The notes beneath the pieces are model-generated. The model made no database searches. It had not been told where the DNA came from and was given only the letters and a program-made list of their open reading frames with translations. A stretch of DNA of 64,000 nt from Salinigranum salinum (GTDB lineage: Archaea; Halobacteriota; Halobacteria; Halobacteriales; Haloferacaceae): contig NZ_VTOJ01000002.1 of NCBI RefSeq assembly GCF_009176545.1, positions 930,001 through 994,000 on the forward strand, in the 5' to 3' direction. The position numbers were made by a program, and so were the translations under genes. This document shows positions 8,457-16,910 of this stretch, in pieces (within the stretch, counting starts at the first letter, position 1; every line of letters starts with the position of its first letter).

Positions 8457-9430
8457 CGCGGTCGATGGCGTGACCCTGTCGTCCCACGGAACGACACCGT
8501 ACGTTAGCGAGCATACCGCAGAGGCCCTCACCGAACTGGGCTCTCCGAAACCACCTCCGCGAACGAGTCGAACACGTCGCCTCGCGCCCCGCGTCCCAGT
8601 CGGTCGTTCACCGTAATGGGTCGTCGGTGACACCTGGCTATGTGGTGACCGATACGGTGTTCCCGAGAGAGGAACGACGTATCGAACCGTGGTACCGAAC
8701 GCAGTACAGAGCAGAAGACTCGAAACGAAGAGATTACTCGGCAACGGTAACCGGGAGATCGTGTTTCTGTCAACTATTTGTATCTATGCTGACCAGAATG
8801 TGACAGTCGTCACCCGTCGCAGTCCGGCCCGACGCCGTTCGTGAGACGGGAACGACACGATCGCGCTGCCGGATCGGTCGAGTGATCGATCCACGGTCGG
8901 GTCGGGAACGAGCGTGACCGAAGTGTTCGCCGATCGCGGTGCTCCTCGTTCGTGCACGTTCCCACTTCGACAGCGGATCACTGGCTCTGCGGTGGTCGTC
9001 CGGCGATCTCGCTCCTCCGGAGTCGAACCCCCCGGCACGTATCTCGACCGCTCGCGTTCGTGTGAACCCTGCATTACATCTATACCTCTGTAATCTTCAG
9101 GGTGCCAGCGTCGGTCCGAGGTCGGCACGGGGAGCTTCGATCCGATCACTCCGTCTAGTAAACGCTCCCTATGCGAGTTTCACGGGGTACCTACTCCTCG
9201 CAACGGACCATTTCTTCGGACGACTCCGTGAGACAGAGACCCTCGTACTCTCGGTACACGCAAACGCGGTGTCTACCCGTGTGAATCCCTCACACGGCTA
9301 CAAAACAGTTCATTAACACGAATCAACGGGAGTCAAACGGTTCGGACGAGCCGGGTCGCGTGGGAGGAATCGGCCGTAACGGACGTATAACTCGGTCTCC
9401 GTCCACTGGGAGCGGGTGCGAGACCCGGCG
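8457..9430. other. Intergenic stretch with no supportable gene
   Basis: About 1 kb between the insertion sequence and the first DUF7344 gene. Short open frames exist on both strands, but none shows recognisable motifs, a start signal or haloarchaeal-type acidic composition. Base composition is mixed. I read it as decayed DNA. Confidence 0.5.
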
Positions 9431-9979
9431 TCAGGACCCGCGGAGGTGCTGTATCGCCGCGGCACCGCTGAAGAGCACGAGTACGGCACCGCCCAGCCAG
9501 AACGGGGAGAGACTGCTCAGTAGTGGGACGCCAGCGACGACAGCGATCAGAAGGACGAGACTCAGTCCCGAGAGACCGAGGTAGATCACGCTCTGGGGGA
9601 CGCTGTGCTCCGAGACGACGTCGAGGTGGAGGCTGAACTCGGCGAGCTGGTCGGAGGGCGTGATGAGGCCCTGTTCTTTGTCGAACTCCACGACGCCGAC
9701 GTCGTCCATCCGCGGGAGATGCGTCTGCTGGAGCGACGTGTAGACGCGCTTTCGTTCGGCGGTCGTCACTTCCTCGACAGTCGTATCGTTCTCGCGCGCA
9801 GCCACGCGGCGCGCGAGCGTGTCGAGGGACGTCGGTTCCTGGTGCTGTCGGAGGTAGTCGATGACGTACCTGCGTCGGCAGTTGCCGAGCAGGTCGTACA
9901 GTTCCTCGCGCTCGACGGTCGGTTCGTGGTCTGGCGCCTGAGGTTCCTGGGAAACGGTCGACTCCAGGACGCTACTCAT
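9431..9979 (-). CDS. DUF7344-type winged-helix regulator with C-terminal membrane hairpin
   Basis: 182 aa. Residues about 24-110 form the haloarchaeal DUF7344 wHTH: REELYDLLGNCRRRYVIDYLRQH, then ERKRVYTSLQQTHLPRMDDVGVVEFD. The C-terminal 55 residues hold two hydrophobic helices (VIYLGLSGLSLVLLIAVVAGV and SPFWLGGAVLVLFSGAA), so the DNA-binding domain may be tethered to the membrane. A paralogue lies just upstream in the same direction and both are divergent from the surface-protein array, consistent with local regulators of it. DNA target unknown. Confidence 0.82.
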   Translation of the reverse strand: MSSVLESTVSQEPQAPDHEPTVEREELYDLLGNCRRRYVIDYLRQHQEPTSLDTLARRVAARENDTTVEEVTTAERKRVYTSLQQTHLPRMDDVGVVEFDKEQGLITPSDQLAEFSLHLDVVSEHSVPQSVIYLGLSGLSLVLLIAVVAGVPLLSSLSPFWLGGAVLVLFSGAAAIQHLRGS

Positions 9980-10069
9980 GTGTACTCTCCGGCTGGATCG
10001 TCGGTTGATCGGATGCGTCTCCGTTCGTCCTGTGTCATATCCTGTCGAGACTCGCGTTCGTTCGTGCGT

Positions 10070-10642
10070 TCATTCTGGCGGTACCCCTCCGTGTCCGAGC
10101 CGACTCCGTCGCTGGTGAACGTGGTGGACGACCGACGACGAGGCGAACAGTGCGACCACGAACCCCAGCCAGACGAGTGGTTGCAGTTCGGTAAGTGGAT
10201 ACACGCCCGCCCACGCGGCGCCGAGGAAGCCGGCGCTGAGCGCGGCGACGCCGACGTAGTACGTCGACCACTGGATGTCCTGTTCGGGGACGAGTTCGAC
10301 GTAGATGTCGACGTCCGCGGCTTCGTCGGTCAGCTCTACCACGCTGTTCTCGTCGTCGAAGTCGATCATCCCGGCGTCTTCGAGGGTCGGGAGGTGACTC
10401 TGTAACAGCGAGATGTAGACTCGCTTGCGATCGTCCGCGGCAACCTCGACGGCGGGAGTGTCGGTCTCCCAGGCGGCGATCTGTTCGGCGAGGTCGCCGA
10501 CTGAGACGACCTCCTCACGCTGTTTCAGGTAGTGGAGCGCGTAGCGTCGTCGCTTGTTCCGGAGAACCCTGAAGATGGCTTCCTCGTCGAGCGGTTCGGG
10601 GCCCACTGACGCTCGGAGTGGTGATAGCCACGCGGTTCCCAT
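10070..10642 (-). CDS. Second DUF7344-type wHTH regulator with C-terminal membrane hairpin
   Basis: 190 aa from the start at 10642 (an in-frame ATG at 10651 is possible; the longest frame opens at 10708). A TATA-like TTTACTTATTA at 10668-10678 (minus strand) sits 26-36 bases before 10642. The wHTH reads EEAIFRVLRNKRRRYALHYLKQREE and later DRKRVYISLLQSHLPTLEDAGMIDFDD; two hydrophobic helices (YYVGVAALSAGFLGAAWAGV and LVWLGFVVALFAS) follow. It is a clear paralogue of the neighbouring gene and diverges from the vWA surface-protein gene across a 375-base regulatory interval. Confidence 0.82.
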   Translation of the reverse strand: MGTAWLSPLRASVGPEPLDEEAIFRVLRNKRRRYALHYLKQREEVVSVGDLAEQIAAWETDTPAVEVAADDRKRVYISLLQSHLPTLEDAGMIDFDDENSVVELTDEAADVDIYVELVPEQDIQWSTYYVGVAALSAGFLGAAWAGVYPLTELQPLVWLGFVVALFASSSVVHHVHQRRSRLGHGGVPPE

Positions 10643-10791
10643 CACGAACATGGTATTCGATTGATGCGTAATAAGTAAATGCGGGTTACGCCCATGAGAG
10701 TGACTCACAATGGGAACGGAGGTCAGTTCTGGCCGTCGTTAGGGATCGTTAAGGACGTGTTGTGTGGATCAGTGGCCCCCGCTGGGCTCTC

Positions 10792-10880
10792 CTAACGAAC
10801 TGCGTTCCCCGTCTAACCGTCTTCGTCCCTCGGCTAACTTCCCTCCACGCCGCGCTAACTTGGCACCCAGGAGTCCTAAT
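10792..10880 (+). promoter_or_regulatory. Five CTAA(C/T) words phased at exactly 21 bp
   Basis: CTAAC occurs at 10792, 10813, 10834 and 10855 and CTAAT at 10876, every interval being exactly 21 bp (two helical turns), while the 16-base spacers differ in sequence. Regular phasing with variable spacers is what a row of binding sites for a multimerising regulator on one DNA face would give. The array lies upstream of the vWA surface-protein gene and of the divergent DUF7344 gene, and ends 11 bases before the shared promoter box. Confidence 0.72.
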
Positions 10881-10891
10881 TTCCACAACAG

Positions 10892-10903
10892 GTCAATTCA
10901 TAC
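10892..10903 (+). promoter_or_regulatory. Promoter box GTCAATTCATAC (copy 1)
   Basis: This 12-mer recurs exactly at 14569-14580, in both cases 16 bases after the start of a CTAAT word. It probably contains the TATA element (AATTCATA) of the vWA surface-protein gene, giving a leader of roughly 90 nt before the ATG at 11018. Confidence 0.6.
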
Positions 10904-11017
10904 GGGGGTAGGGATGTAGTGGAATGATACGACGGTCGGTCGGGCTGAGACGACGACTAGGTCGGTCGGAACACGGGAAAACTACGAACCCGACGGCGAA
11001 ACAACCAGAACCCAACT

Positions 11018-12676
11018 ATGTCCAAAGAAGACGACAGAGGCCAGTTCGATTTCTCGCGGCGCAAGCTCCTCGGCTCCGTGGCGACACTCGGGGCCGCAGG
11101 CGCACTTGGCGGCGCGGGAACGATGGCCTTCTTCAGCGATAGCGAAGACTTCGCGAACAACACGCTCACCGCCGGTGAACTCGACCTCAAGGTCGACTGG
11201 GAGGAGCACTACTCCGACTGGTCGGAGGACGAAGACGACGGTCTGAACGGCAGCACTCTCGACATCCAGATGTCTGACCCGGGTAGCAGCGATTACACTC
11301 CGCTTCCGGATCCACAGAATCCGCTTATCTGGGTGGCCAATGGCGACCTCGGTCAGTTCATGGATAACACGTCGATCGAGGCGTACCCAGACGTGAACGA
11401 CGACGGTGTCCAGGATCCGTTCGGTGAGACGACCGACGGCGTTGACGTGGGTGACATCTGTGTCGATGGCGCGGATACCCCAGAAGCGCTCGATTCTGAT
11501 TTCCGGACCGAAGGGAGCCGCGGTGAGCCGCTCATCAACCTGATGGACGTGAAACCCGGTGACTTCGGTGAACTCACGCTGAGCTTCCACCTCTGTAACA
11601 ACCCCGGGTACGTCTGGTTGACAGGCGCACCCGTGAGTGCAGCGGAGAACGGACATACCGAACCCGAAGCGAAAGACGATCAAGAGGAAGGTCCCGCGGA
11701 CGAGGAAGCGACCGGTCAGGCCGTTCTCGACTCTGACGTCGAGCTACTCGACGAAATCCAAACCACGTGGTGGTACGACGACGGCGACAACGTCTTGGAT
11801 CCGGGCGGCACCGTGGAAGGTCAGTCGGCGGACGTCATGATTGTCTTCGACCGCTCCGGGTCGATGACTAACCAGGCGAACAAGTTCCAGAACGCGAAGG
11901 ACGGGGCGAAGGCACTCGTGGACGCGCTGGGTCCCAACGCAAACGTCGGTCTCGTCTCCTTCGCCAACACTGCCACTGTCGACGAGCCTCTGGGAACGGC
12001 TGGGTCCACCGTCAAGAGCACTATTGATGGTCTCAGTGCTAGTGGATCGACCAATATCAATGACGCTATTCAGGATGCGGCGTCTCAACTTAGCGGTGGG
12101 TCCGGAGATGAAAAGTACATGGTCCTGCTCAGCAACGGTGGGGCCAATGTGGGTGGCGATCCCCGTCCTGCGGCGAATAGCTTCAAGTCAAACCCTGACA
12201 GCACGCTCATCGGTATCGCCTACGGAACCGGTGCGAACGAGTCTCTGATCGAAGACCTTTCGAGCCCGCCGAAGAACAACAATGGTTCCGTTGATGCCGG
12301 AGACGCGAACGCCTTCTTCGGCAGCATCTCCACCATCCAGGACGTCTTCGACGACATCGGTGCCATCATCGCCGCACCGGGCGAGGAAGTCATCTTCCGT
12401 GGGTCGTTGCGGGATTCCCTGGACGCACTCTCCAGTGGGAACGGCATCCCACTCGACGGCGATCTGGAAACGTCGTTCGATGAGATCGATGGGGCGGAAG
12501 ATGCCGACGCACGCGAGTGCTTCGTGGCGAGTAACGACTACTACATCGGCTTCGCGTGGTACCTGCCGGTCGACCACGCCAACGAGATCCAGGGTGACTC
12601 GGTGAGCTTCGACCTCGGCTTCTACACCGAGCAGTGCCGCCACAACGACGGTATCGCCAACATGCCAAACAGCTAA
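11018..12676 (+). CDS. SipW-dependent TasA/camelysin-like surface protein with inserted vWA domain
   Basis: 552 aa. The N-terminus joins a twin-arginine (FSRRKLLG, RR 14-15), a hydrophobic core, and a SipW-type cleavage region (TMAFFSDSEDFANN then TAGELDLKVDW). The beta-sandwich core shared with the paralogues includes DVKPGDFGELTLSFHLC and the C-terminal PVDHANEIQGDSVSFDLGF with EQCRHNDG. A von Willebrand A domain (about 272-450) sits in a loop: MIDAS DRSGSMT with Asp278, Ser280 and Ser282, then STNINDAI. The third position reads LLSNG instead of the usual LLTDG. First gene of the array, behind the phased CTAAC sites. Role inferred: adhesive subunit of an extracellular fibre or matrix. Confidence 0.85.
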   Translation: MSKEDDRGQFDFSRRKLLGSVATLGAAGALGGAGTMAFFSDSEDFANNTLTAGELDLKVDWEEHYSDWSEDEDDGLNGSTLDIQMSDPGSSDYTPLPDPQNPLIWVANGDLGQFMDNTSIEAYPDVNDDGVQDPFGETTDGVDVGDICVDGADTPEALDSDFRTEGSRGEPLINLMDVKPGDFGELTLSFHLCNNPGYVWLTGAPVSAAENGHTEPEAKDDQEEGPADEEATGQAVLDSDVELLDEIQTTWWYDDGDNVLDPGGTVEGQSADVMIVFDRSGSMTNQANKFQNAKDGAKALVDALGPNANVGLVSFANTATVDEPLGTAGSTVKSTIDGLSASGSTNINDAIQDAASQLSGGSGDEKYMVLLSNGGANVGGDPRPAANSFKSNPDSTLIGIAYGTGANESLIEDLSSPPKNNNGSVDAGDANAFFGSISTIQDVFDDIGAIIAAPGEEVIFRGSLRDSLDALSSGNGIPLDGDLETSFDEIDGAEDADARECFVASNDYYIGFAWYLPVDHANEIQGDSVSFDLGFYTEQCRHNDGIANMPNS

Positions 12677-12707
12677 TCTCCCTTCGACATATCCCTCTCT
12701 GACTCTC

Positions 12708-12775
12708 GACTCACGCGGGTGCACGACGCGCGGTCACTTGACCGCACTACGGCGGTTCGACTCCGCCGGTGGGTT
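12708..12775 (+). promoter_or_regulatory. tRNA-like leader element A
   Basis: 68 nt ending 25 bases before the ATG at 12801. GACTCAC (12708-12714) can pair with GTGGGTT (12769-12775) as a 7-bp acceptor-like stem. CGGCGG-TTCGACT-CCGCCG (12750-12768) forms a T-arm with the canonical GGTTCGACTCC sequence. The interior holds another hairpin, GCGGTC-ACTT-GACCGC. No proper anticodon arm is present, so it is not a tRNA gene. A GC hairpin (CCCGGCCTGGG) follows. Confidence 0.68.
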
Positions 12776-12800
12776 CTCTCCCGGCCTGGGATCAACGCTC

Positions 12801-14333
12801 ATGAAAGACGACACACTCGGCGTTTCACGACGGAAGCTCCTCGGTGCGATGGGCACCATCGGTGGAGCCGCTGCACTGGGTGGTGCGAGCACGATGGCCT
12901 TCTTCTCCGACGAGGAGGAGTTCTCGAACAACGAGCTGGTCGCTGGCGAACTCGACCTCAAGGTCGACTGGCAGGAGTACTACTCCGACTGGTCGCCCGA
13001 CGAGTCAGCTGGACTGCGGTTCGATCCGGTAATGGATCTCGAAGACATCCCGGACAGCAACCCCGACGGGCTCACACCTGATCCTAGCGACCCGGCGTCC
13101 TGGATCGCGTTCCCGCCGGCACTCGACGACCTCCTGTACGTCTGGGCCGGCGACGCCGATCAGTTCATCGACAACACGGCCGTCGACGCGTATCCGGATT
13201 CGGACGGCGACGACCTCCGAGACGACATCAGGACCAGGAGGGAGATCGGGGAAGACAATCGGTTCCTCCCCGATTCGGAGATAGAACGTCTCTATCGGGA
13301 GCAGTTCGCAGACGTCCCCGACGACCTCCAGGGACGTCGCCCGCTCATCGATCTCACGGACGTCAAACCCGGGGACTTCGGCGAGGTCACGTTCAGCGTA
13401 CACCTGTTCGATAATCCCGGATATCTCTGGCTCGAGGGTGGCATCCACTCGCTCGACGAGAACGGCACCACGGAGCCCGAGCGACGCGACGAGGACGAGG
13501 AAGAGGGAGTAGTCGAACTGCTCGACGAGATCAGGGTCGCCGTCTGGCACGACGACGGGAACGACGTGCTCAACGACGTGGAGGACGTCATCTTCCCGAA
13601 GCCGGCTGATGGGCCCGATGCGGACGAAAACCTCGAAATACCCCAGGAGCAGGCGCTCATCACTCAGGGGACGCTCCGTGATCTGCTCGAACTGCTCTCG
13701 GCCGACACCGGAATCCCGCTGGATGCGGACCCGACGACCAGCGGGCGTGACTGCTTCCCGAATTCGACGACGCGGTTCGTCGGCTTCGCGTGGTGGCTGC
13801 CGGTCGACCACGCCAACGAGATCCAGACGGATTCGGTGACGTTCGACCTCGGCTTCTACACCGAGCAGTGCCGCCACAACGACGGCAGTGGGATGATTCC
13901 AGAGGGTCGAAGCAGCGTCTCCGTGACCGCGAGCGATCCGACCACCGACAGCAGCTCACGCCATCAGGTAGAAGTCGAAGTCGGTGACGACCTCGACGGG
14001 CATACGTTGGGCGAACTCGTCGTGGACTATCCGAGCGATTTCGACATCAGCGGCGTCGCTCCCGCCGACGCATCGGATCTGAGCTACGACGTCGATTCGT
14101 CGTTTGGTGGTGCACTCCCACAGGTCGTTCCGACGGTGACTCAGGTGAACCGAAGCGACGACGACACCCGTATCTCGTTCACGCTCTCGAACTCGCTTCC
14201 ACTCGCCGCACTCGAGCGGTTTTCGCTCGAGTACGGCGACGCACAGAACGCATCGTCGGCGAGAACATACTCCGTCGACGCCGAAATCAACGGTGTCGCT
14301 GTCGGATCTGCCGAGCTCTCGATAACGACATAG
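12801..14333 (+). CDS. SipW-dependent TasA/camelysin-like surface protein with C-terminal extra domain
   Basis: 510 aa from the ATG at 12801, which fits the paralogues' MxxxLxxSRRKLLGAMGT opening; an upstream in-frame ATG at 12738 lies inside the tRNA-like leader and is rejected. Twin-arginine plus SipW motif (STMAFFSDEEEFSNN, LVAGELDLKVDW), then DVKPGDFGEVTFSVHL and PVDHANEIQTDSVTFDLGF. After EQCRHNDG about 150 residues extend as a second beta-rich, Ig-like segment (VSVTASDPTTDSSSRHQVEV onward) that no other copy has. Secreted; function inferred to be structural. Confidence 0.85.
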   Translation: MKDDTLGVSRRKLLGAMGTIGGAAALGGASTMAFFSDEEEFSNNELVAGELDLKVDWQEYYSDWSPDESAGLRFDPVMDLEDIPDSNPDGLTPDPSDPASWIAFPPALDDLLYVWAGDADQFIDNTAVDAYPDSDGDDLRDDIRTRREIGEDNRFLPDSEIERLYREQFADVPDDLQGRRPLIDLTDVKPGDFGEVTFSVHLFDNPGYLWLEGGIHSLDENGTTEPERRDEDEEEGVVELLDEIRVAVWHDDGNDVLNDVEDVIFPKPADGPDADENLEIPQEQALITQGTLRDLLELLSADTGIPLDADPTTSGRDCFPNSTTRFVGFAWWLPVDHANEIQTDSVTFDLGFYTEQCRHNDGSGMIPEGRSSVSVTASDPTTDSSSRHQVEVEVGDDLDGHTLGELVVDYPSDFDISGVAPADASDLSYDVDSSFGGALPQVVPTVTQVNRSDDDTRISFTLSNSLPLAALERFSLEYGDAQNASSARTYSVDAEINGVAVGSAELSITT

Positions 14334-14509
14334 TGGAGCAGCTAACCTTCGACCGGCTCGAAGAAGAGTTATCTGCCGAGACAGTAATCTGGATCCCTCA
14401 CGAAGGACGCTGTTCATGCCGGGAGTGTCCCCCGCGGGAGTCCCGTCACCCTCGCCCAGACACTGACTGCTCGCCCTCCGATGGCCCTTCGACCCCGTTC
14501 AATAACCGA

Positions 14510-14580
14510 TTAATGACCTATCAGACCCGTATTAATTAGTCTCGCAGAATGTCTAATCGGAGCAATGAGTCAATTCATAC
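14510..14580 (+). promoter_or_regulatory. Second promoter: TTAAT/TTAAT/CTAAT words plus GTCAATTCATAC (copy 2)
   Basis: TTAAT at 14510 and 14532 and CTAAT at 14553 are 22 and 21 bp apart, and GTCAATTCATAC begins at 14569, 16 bases after CTAAT, exactly the geometry at 10876/10892. This indicates that the gene at 14780 starts a second, co-regulated transcription unit with a leader of nearly 180 nt that includes tRNA-like element B. The stretch 14334-14779 holds no gene. Confidence 0.62.
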
Positions 14581-14675
14581 CAACATTGGGTTCTAAGAAG
14601 GTGTAGAGCACCGACTGTCAGGCGGCGAATTCGACCCTGCAACGCGCTCCGCTCGGTCAGATTCGCCGACTGATC

Positions 14676-14757
14676 GACCCACGCAGGCGCTTCCAGTGCG
14701 ATCGTCGTCCCGCGGCGATCCCGCCCCGAAACGACGGTTCGACTCCGTCGGTGGGTT
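14676..14757 (+). promoter_or_regulatory. tRNA-like leader element B
   Basis: 82 nt. GACCCAC (14676-14682) pairs with GTGGGTT (14751-14757). The T-arm is CGACGG-TTCGACT-CCGTCG (14732-14750). The interior carries a GATCG...CGATC hairpin. Relative to element A, the second T-stem pair is A-T instead of G-C, a compensatory change that keeps the helix. It ends 22 bases before the ATG at 14780. Confidence 0.68.
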
Positions 14758-14779
14758 CTCCCTGTAGTGGGGGTTGACG

Positions 14780-16693
14780 ATGACAGACAAATTCGACATC
14801 TCCCGACGGAAGATGCTCGGTGCGATGGGTACCATCGGTGGTGCTGCGGCGCTCGGTGGCGCCAGCACGCTGGCGTTCTTCTCCGACTCCGAGGAGTTCG
14901 CGAACAGCCAGCTCACCGCCGGCGAGCTCGATCTCAAGGTCGACTGGTCTGAACACTACTCCGACTGGTCGGAAGACGAAACAGCAGGACTCTCCGACTG
15001 GAGCATGACCGACTCCAGTGTCGGTCCGGGGTTCCCCTCGGCGGCAGCGACCAAGTCGATTTACGTGAGCGACTCGTCTCAGTTCCTCGAGAACACGGCG
15101 ATCGAAGCCTACCCGGACCCGGACAACGACGCGATCCAAGAGGGCGAGTTCCCGGACGGGAGTGGGGGCAGCACGACCGACATCTGCGAGTCGCCTTCGG
15201 ACCTGCCTACCGCACTGAACAACGGCGACTGGCGGACTACGGGACCGGTTCCCGCCGGCAACGATGGTGCGAACCAACAGACCACGGAAGCGGGCGATCC
15301 GCTCGTCGAGATCAGCGACGTCAAACCGGGTGACTTCGGAGAGGTCACGTTCAGCCTCCACCTCTGCGGCAACCCCGGTTTCGTCTGGCTCACCGGCGAC
15401 CTCGTCGAGGCCAGCGAGAACGGGAAGACTGAACCCGAGGAAGACGACGGAGACGAGGGACCAGGGGTCGAACTCCTCGACGAGATCCAGGCCGCCGTCT
15501 GGTACGACACCGGTGCGGACGGACAGTACGGGACTGGTGACATGGGAGAGGGGGACAACTACAAACAGGCCGGCGAATCGTTCACTCCGCTCACTGGATC
15601 GCTCCGACGGGTTCTCGCTATCCTCCGAAACGGCATGCTGCCGCTCGACTACACGCCCGGAAGTGGTGGAAGTGGTGGAACGGGCGGCAGCGGAGGAGGC
15701 GGCGCCACGATTGTCTCGGACGCGTCGGCCGCGCTGGGGGCTAGCCCCTACACGAACTCGGACTTAGGAATCGATCAACCGAGCAATATTTCTTGCTCCG
15801 CGCTCGGTGGCATGCTCGACGAGATCGGGTTCTCCGAACGGCCACTCGTCGGAACGAAGTTCGAACCCGGCTCAGGTGGTGACTTCGATCTCTCACCTGG
15901 AACCTACAACATCGCTCCGGGTTCAATCACTATCGAGAGCGTGAATGTCGCTGGTGGGACCATCTCCCTGACAACCGACTTCGCAGTCGAGACGGTGATG
16001 GTGAAAGGTGGAAAGCCAGCCGACGGTGAAAACGTCTGGGTGTTCGATGACGATGGCGTCCGACTCAGTAACGTCCAGTTCTCGATTCCGGACTCGATAA
16101 GCCACGTCGAGGTCTGTTACGAGCCCAGCACGTCCAATGGGGGCAATGGTGGCCTCCAGCAGAACGGCCGCGAGTGTTTCCCGAACTCGACCACGGTGTA
16201 TCTCGGCTTCGAGTGGTGGTTGCCTGTCGACCACGCCAACGAGATCCAGACGGACTCGGTCAGCTTCGACCTCGGCTTCTACACCGAGCAGTGTCGCCAC
16301 AACGACGGCCAGATGGGCAACAATGGTGCAGGTGGTGGCGGCGGACCGGACAACGGTACTGATGGCGGTCAGGCTATCAGCTTCATCGCCTGGTGTACTG
16401 ACGGGGATGCGAGCGCCCTCAACCCCACCATCGACGAAGAACTCGCCTTCGACGACGACGGTGACCCGTCCTCCGTCAGGTGGTCGACCGACGCCGGCGT
16501 GGACAGAGTCGTCGTGTTTTACGCCAGTCGAGTGACGATTTACGAGTACGACTCCCCCGTGACGGGCGACGTGGCGACCACGGGCACCACGAGTGACGGA
16601 TCTGGTGTGACTGTCACGGATCGCGATGCAAACCTCCCAGAAGACGCAAATAATCCCTGTGGAGACCTGAACGGTGTGAAAGTGGAGTTCTGA
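14780..16693 (+). CDS. SipW-dependent TasA/camelysin-like surface protein with Gly-rich hinge and two extra domains
   Basis: 637 aa (a TTG six bases upstream is less likely). Opening FDISRRKMLGAMGTIGG, then STLAFFSDSEEFANS and LTAGELDLKVDW; conserved DVKPGDFGEVTFSLHLC and PVDHANEIQTDSVSFDLGF. A Gly/Ser hinge (SGGSGGTGGSGGGG) precedes an inserted beta domain of the VKGG...HVEVCY type (VMVKGGKPADGENVWVF ... SHVEVCYEP), which also occurs in the 1004-residue paralogue. After EQCRHNDG a further 125 residues form a beta-rich tail containing an IAWCTDGD motif. Behind its own promoter and leader B. Confidence 0.86.
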   Translation: MTDKFDISRRKMLGAMGTIGGAAALGGASTLAFFSDSEEFANSQLTAGELDLKVDWSEHYSDWSEDETAGLSDWSMTDSSVGPGFPSAAATKSIYVSDSSQFLENTAIEAYPDPDNDAIQEGEFPDGSGGSTTDICESPSDLPTALNNGDWRTTGPVPAGNDGANQQTTEAGDPLVEISDVKPGDFGEVTFSLHLCGNPGFVWLTGDLVEASENGKTEPEEDDGDEGPGVELLDEIQAAVWYDTGADGQYGTGDMGEGDNYKQAGESFTPLTGSLRRVLAILRNGMLPLDYTPGSGGSGGTGGSGGGGATIVSDASAALGASPYTNSDLGIDQPSNISCSALGGMLDEIGFSERPLVGTKFEPGSGGDFDLSPGTYNIAPGSITIESVNVAGGTISLTTDFAVETVMVKGGKPADGENVWVFDDDGVRLSNVQFSIPDSISHVEVCYEPSTSNGGNGGLQQNGRECFPNSTTVYLGFEWWLPVDHANEIQTDSVSFDLGFYTEQCRHNDGQMGNNGAGGGGGPDNGTDGGQAISFIAWCTDGDASALNPTIDEELAFDDDGDPSSVRWSTDAGVDRVVVFYASRVTIYEYDSPVTGDVATTGTTSDGSGVTVTDRDANLPEDANNPCGDLNGVKVEF

Positions 16694-16712
16694 CTCCCGC
16701 TCCGATTGGTCC

Positions 16713-16771
16713 GACCCACGCTGGTGCACCACGACGGTTCGATTCCGTCGGTGGGCCTTCCCGAAAGGGAA
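16713..16771 (+). promoter_or_regulatory. tRNA-like leader element C1 with following hairpin
   Basis: GACCCAC (16713-16719) against GTGGGCC (16751-16757), with one A-C mismatch. T-arm CGACGG-TTCGATT-CCGTCG at 16732-16750; its loop differs from the others at one position yet still fits the tRNA T-loop consensus. A TTCCC-GAAA-GGGAA hairpin (16758-16771) follows, then an ATG at 16776 that opens no gene and runs straight into element C2. Confidence 0.6.
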
Positions 16772-16777
16772 TTCCAT

Positions 16778-16884
16778 GACCCACGCAGGCGCCAACGTCC
16801 GGACGCGTCACCTGGCATTTTCCCAATGCATTCCCCTTCCCGACGCTCCGACGTCGCGCGGCGGTTCGACTCCGTCGGTGGGTC
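16778..16884 (+). promoter_or_regulatory. tRNA-like leader element C2
   Basis: GACCCAC (16778-16784) and GTGGGTC (16878-16884) pair perfectly over 7 bp across a 93-base interior. T-arm GGCGG-TTCGACT-CCGTC (16860-16876) keeps pairing through one G-T wobble. It ends 26 bases before the ATG at 16911. Together C1 and C2 look like two leaders left in tandem after loss of the gene between them. Confidence 0.6.
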
Positions 16885-16910
16885 CTCTTCCCGCCGTGGA
16901 ATGTCCACAC

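Noticed and set aside
12708-12775. A true tRNA gene at tRNA-like element A (and the similar elements)
   Set aside because: T-arm and acceptor pairing are present, but there is no D-arm or anticodon arm with a 7-base loop, interior length varies from 42 to 107 nt in total, and the 3' end lacks a normal context. Treated as a leader element.
16736-16910. Short frames encoding PTDGVEPS- or PPTESNRR-like peptides on the minus strand near each leader
   Set aside because: These are reverse readings of the T-arm-like leader sequence, a known source of false protein predictions, not genes.
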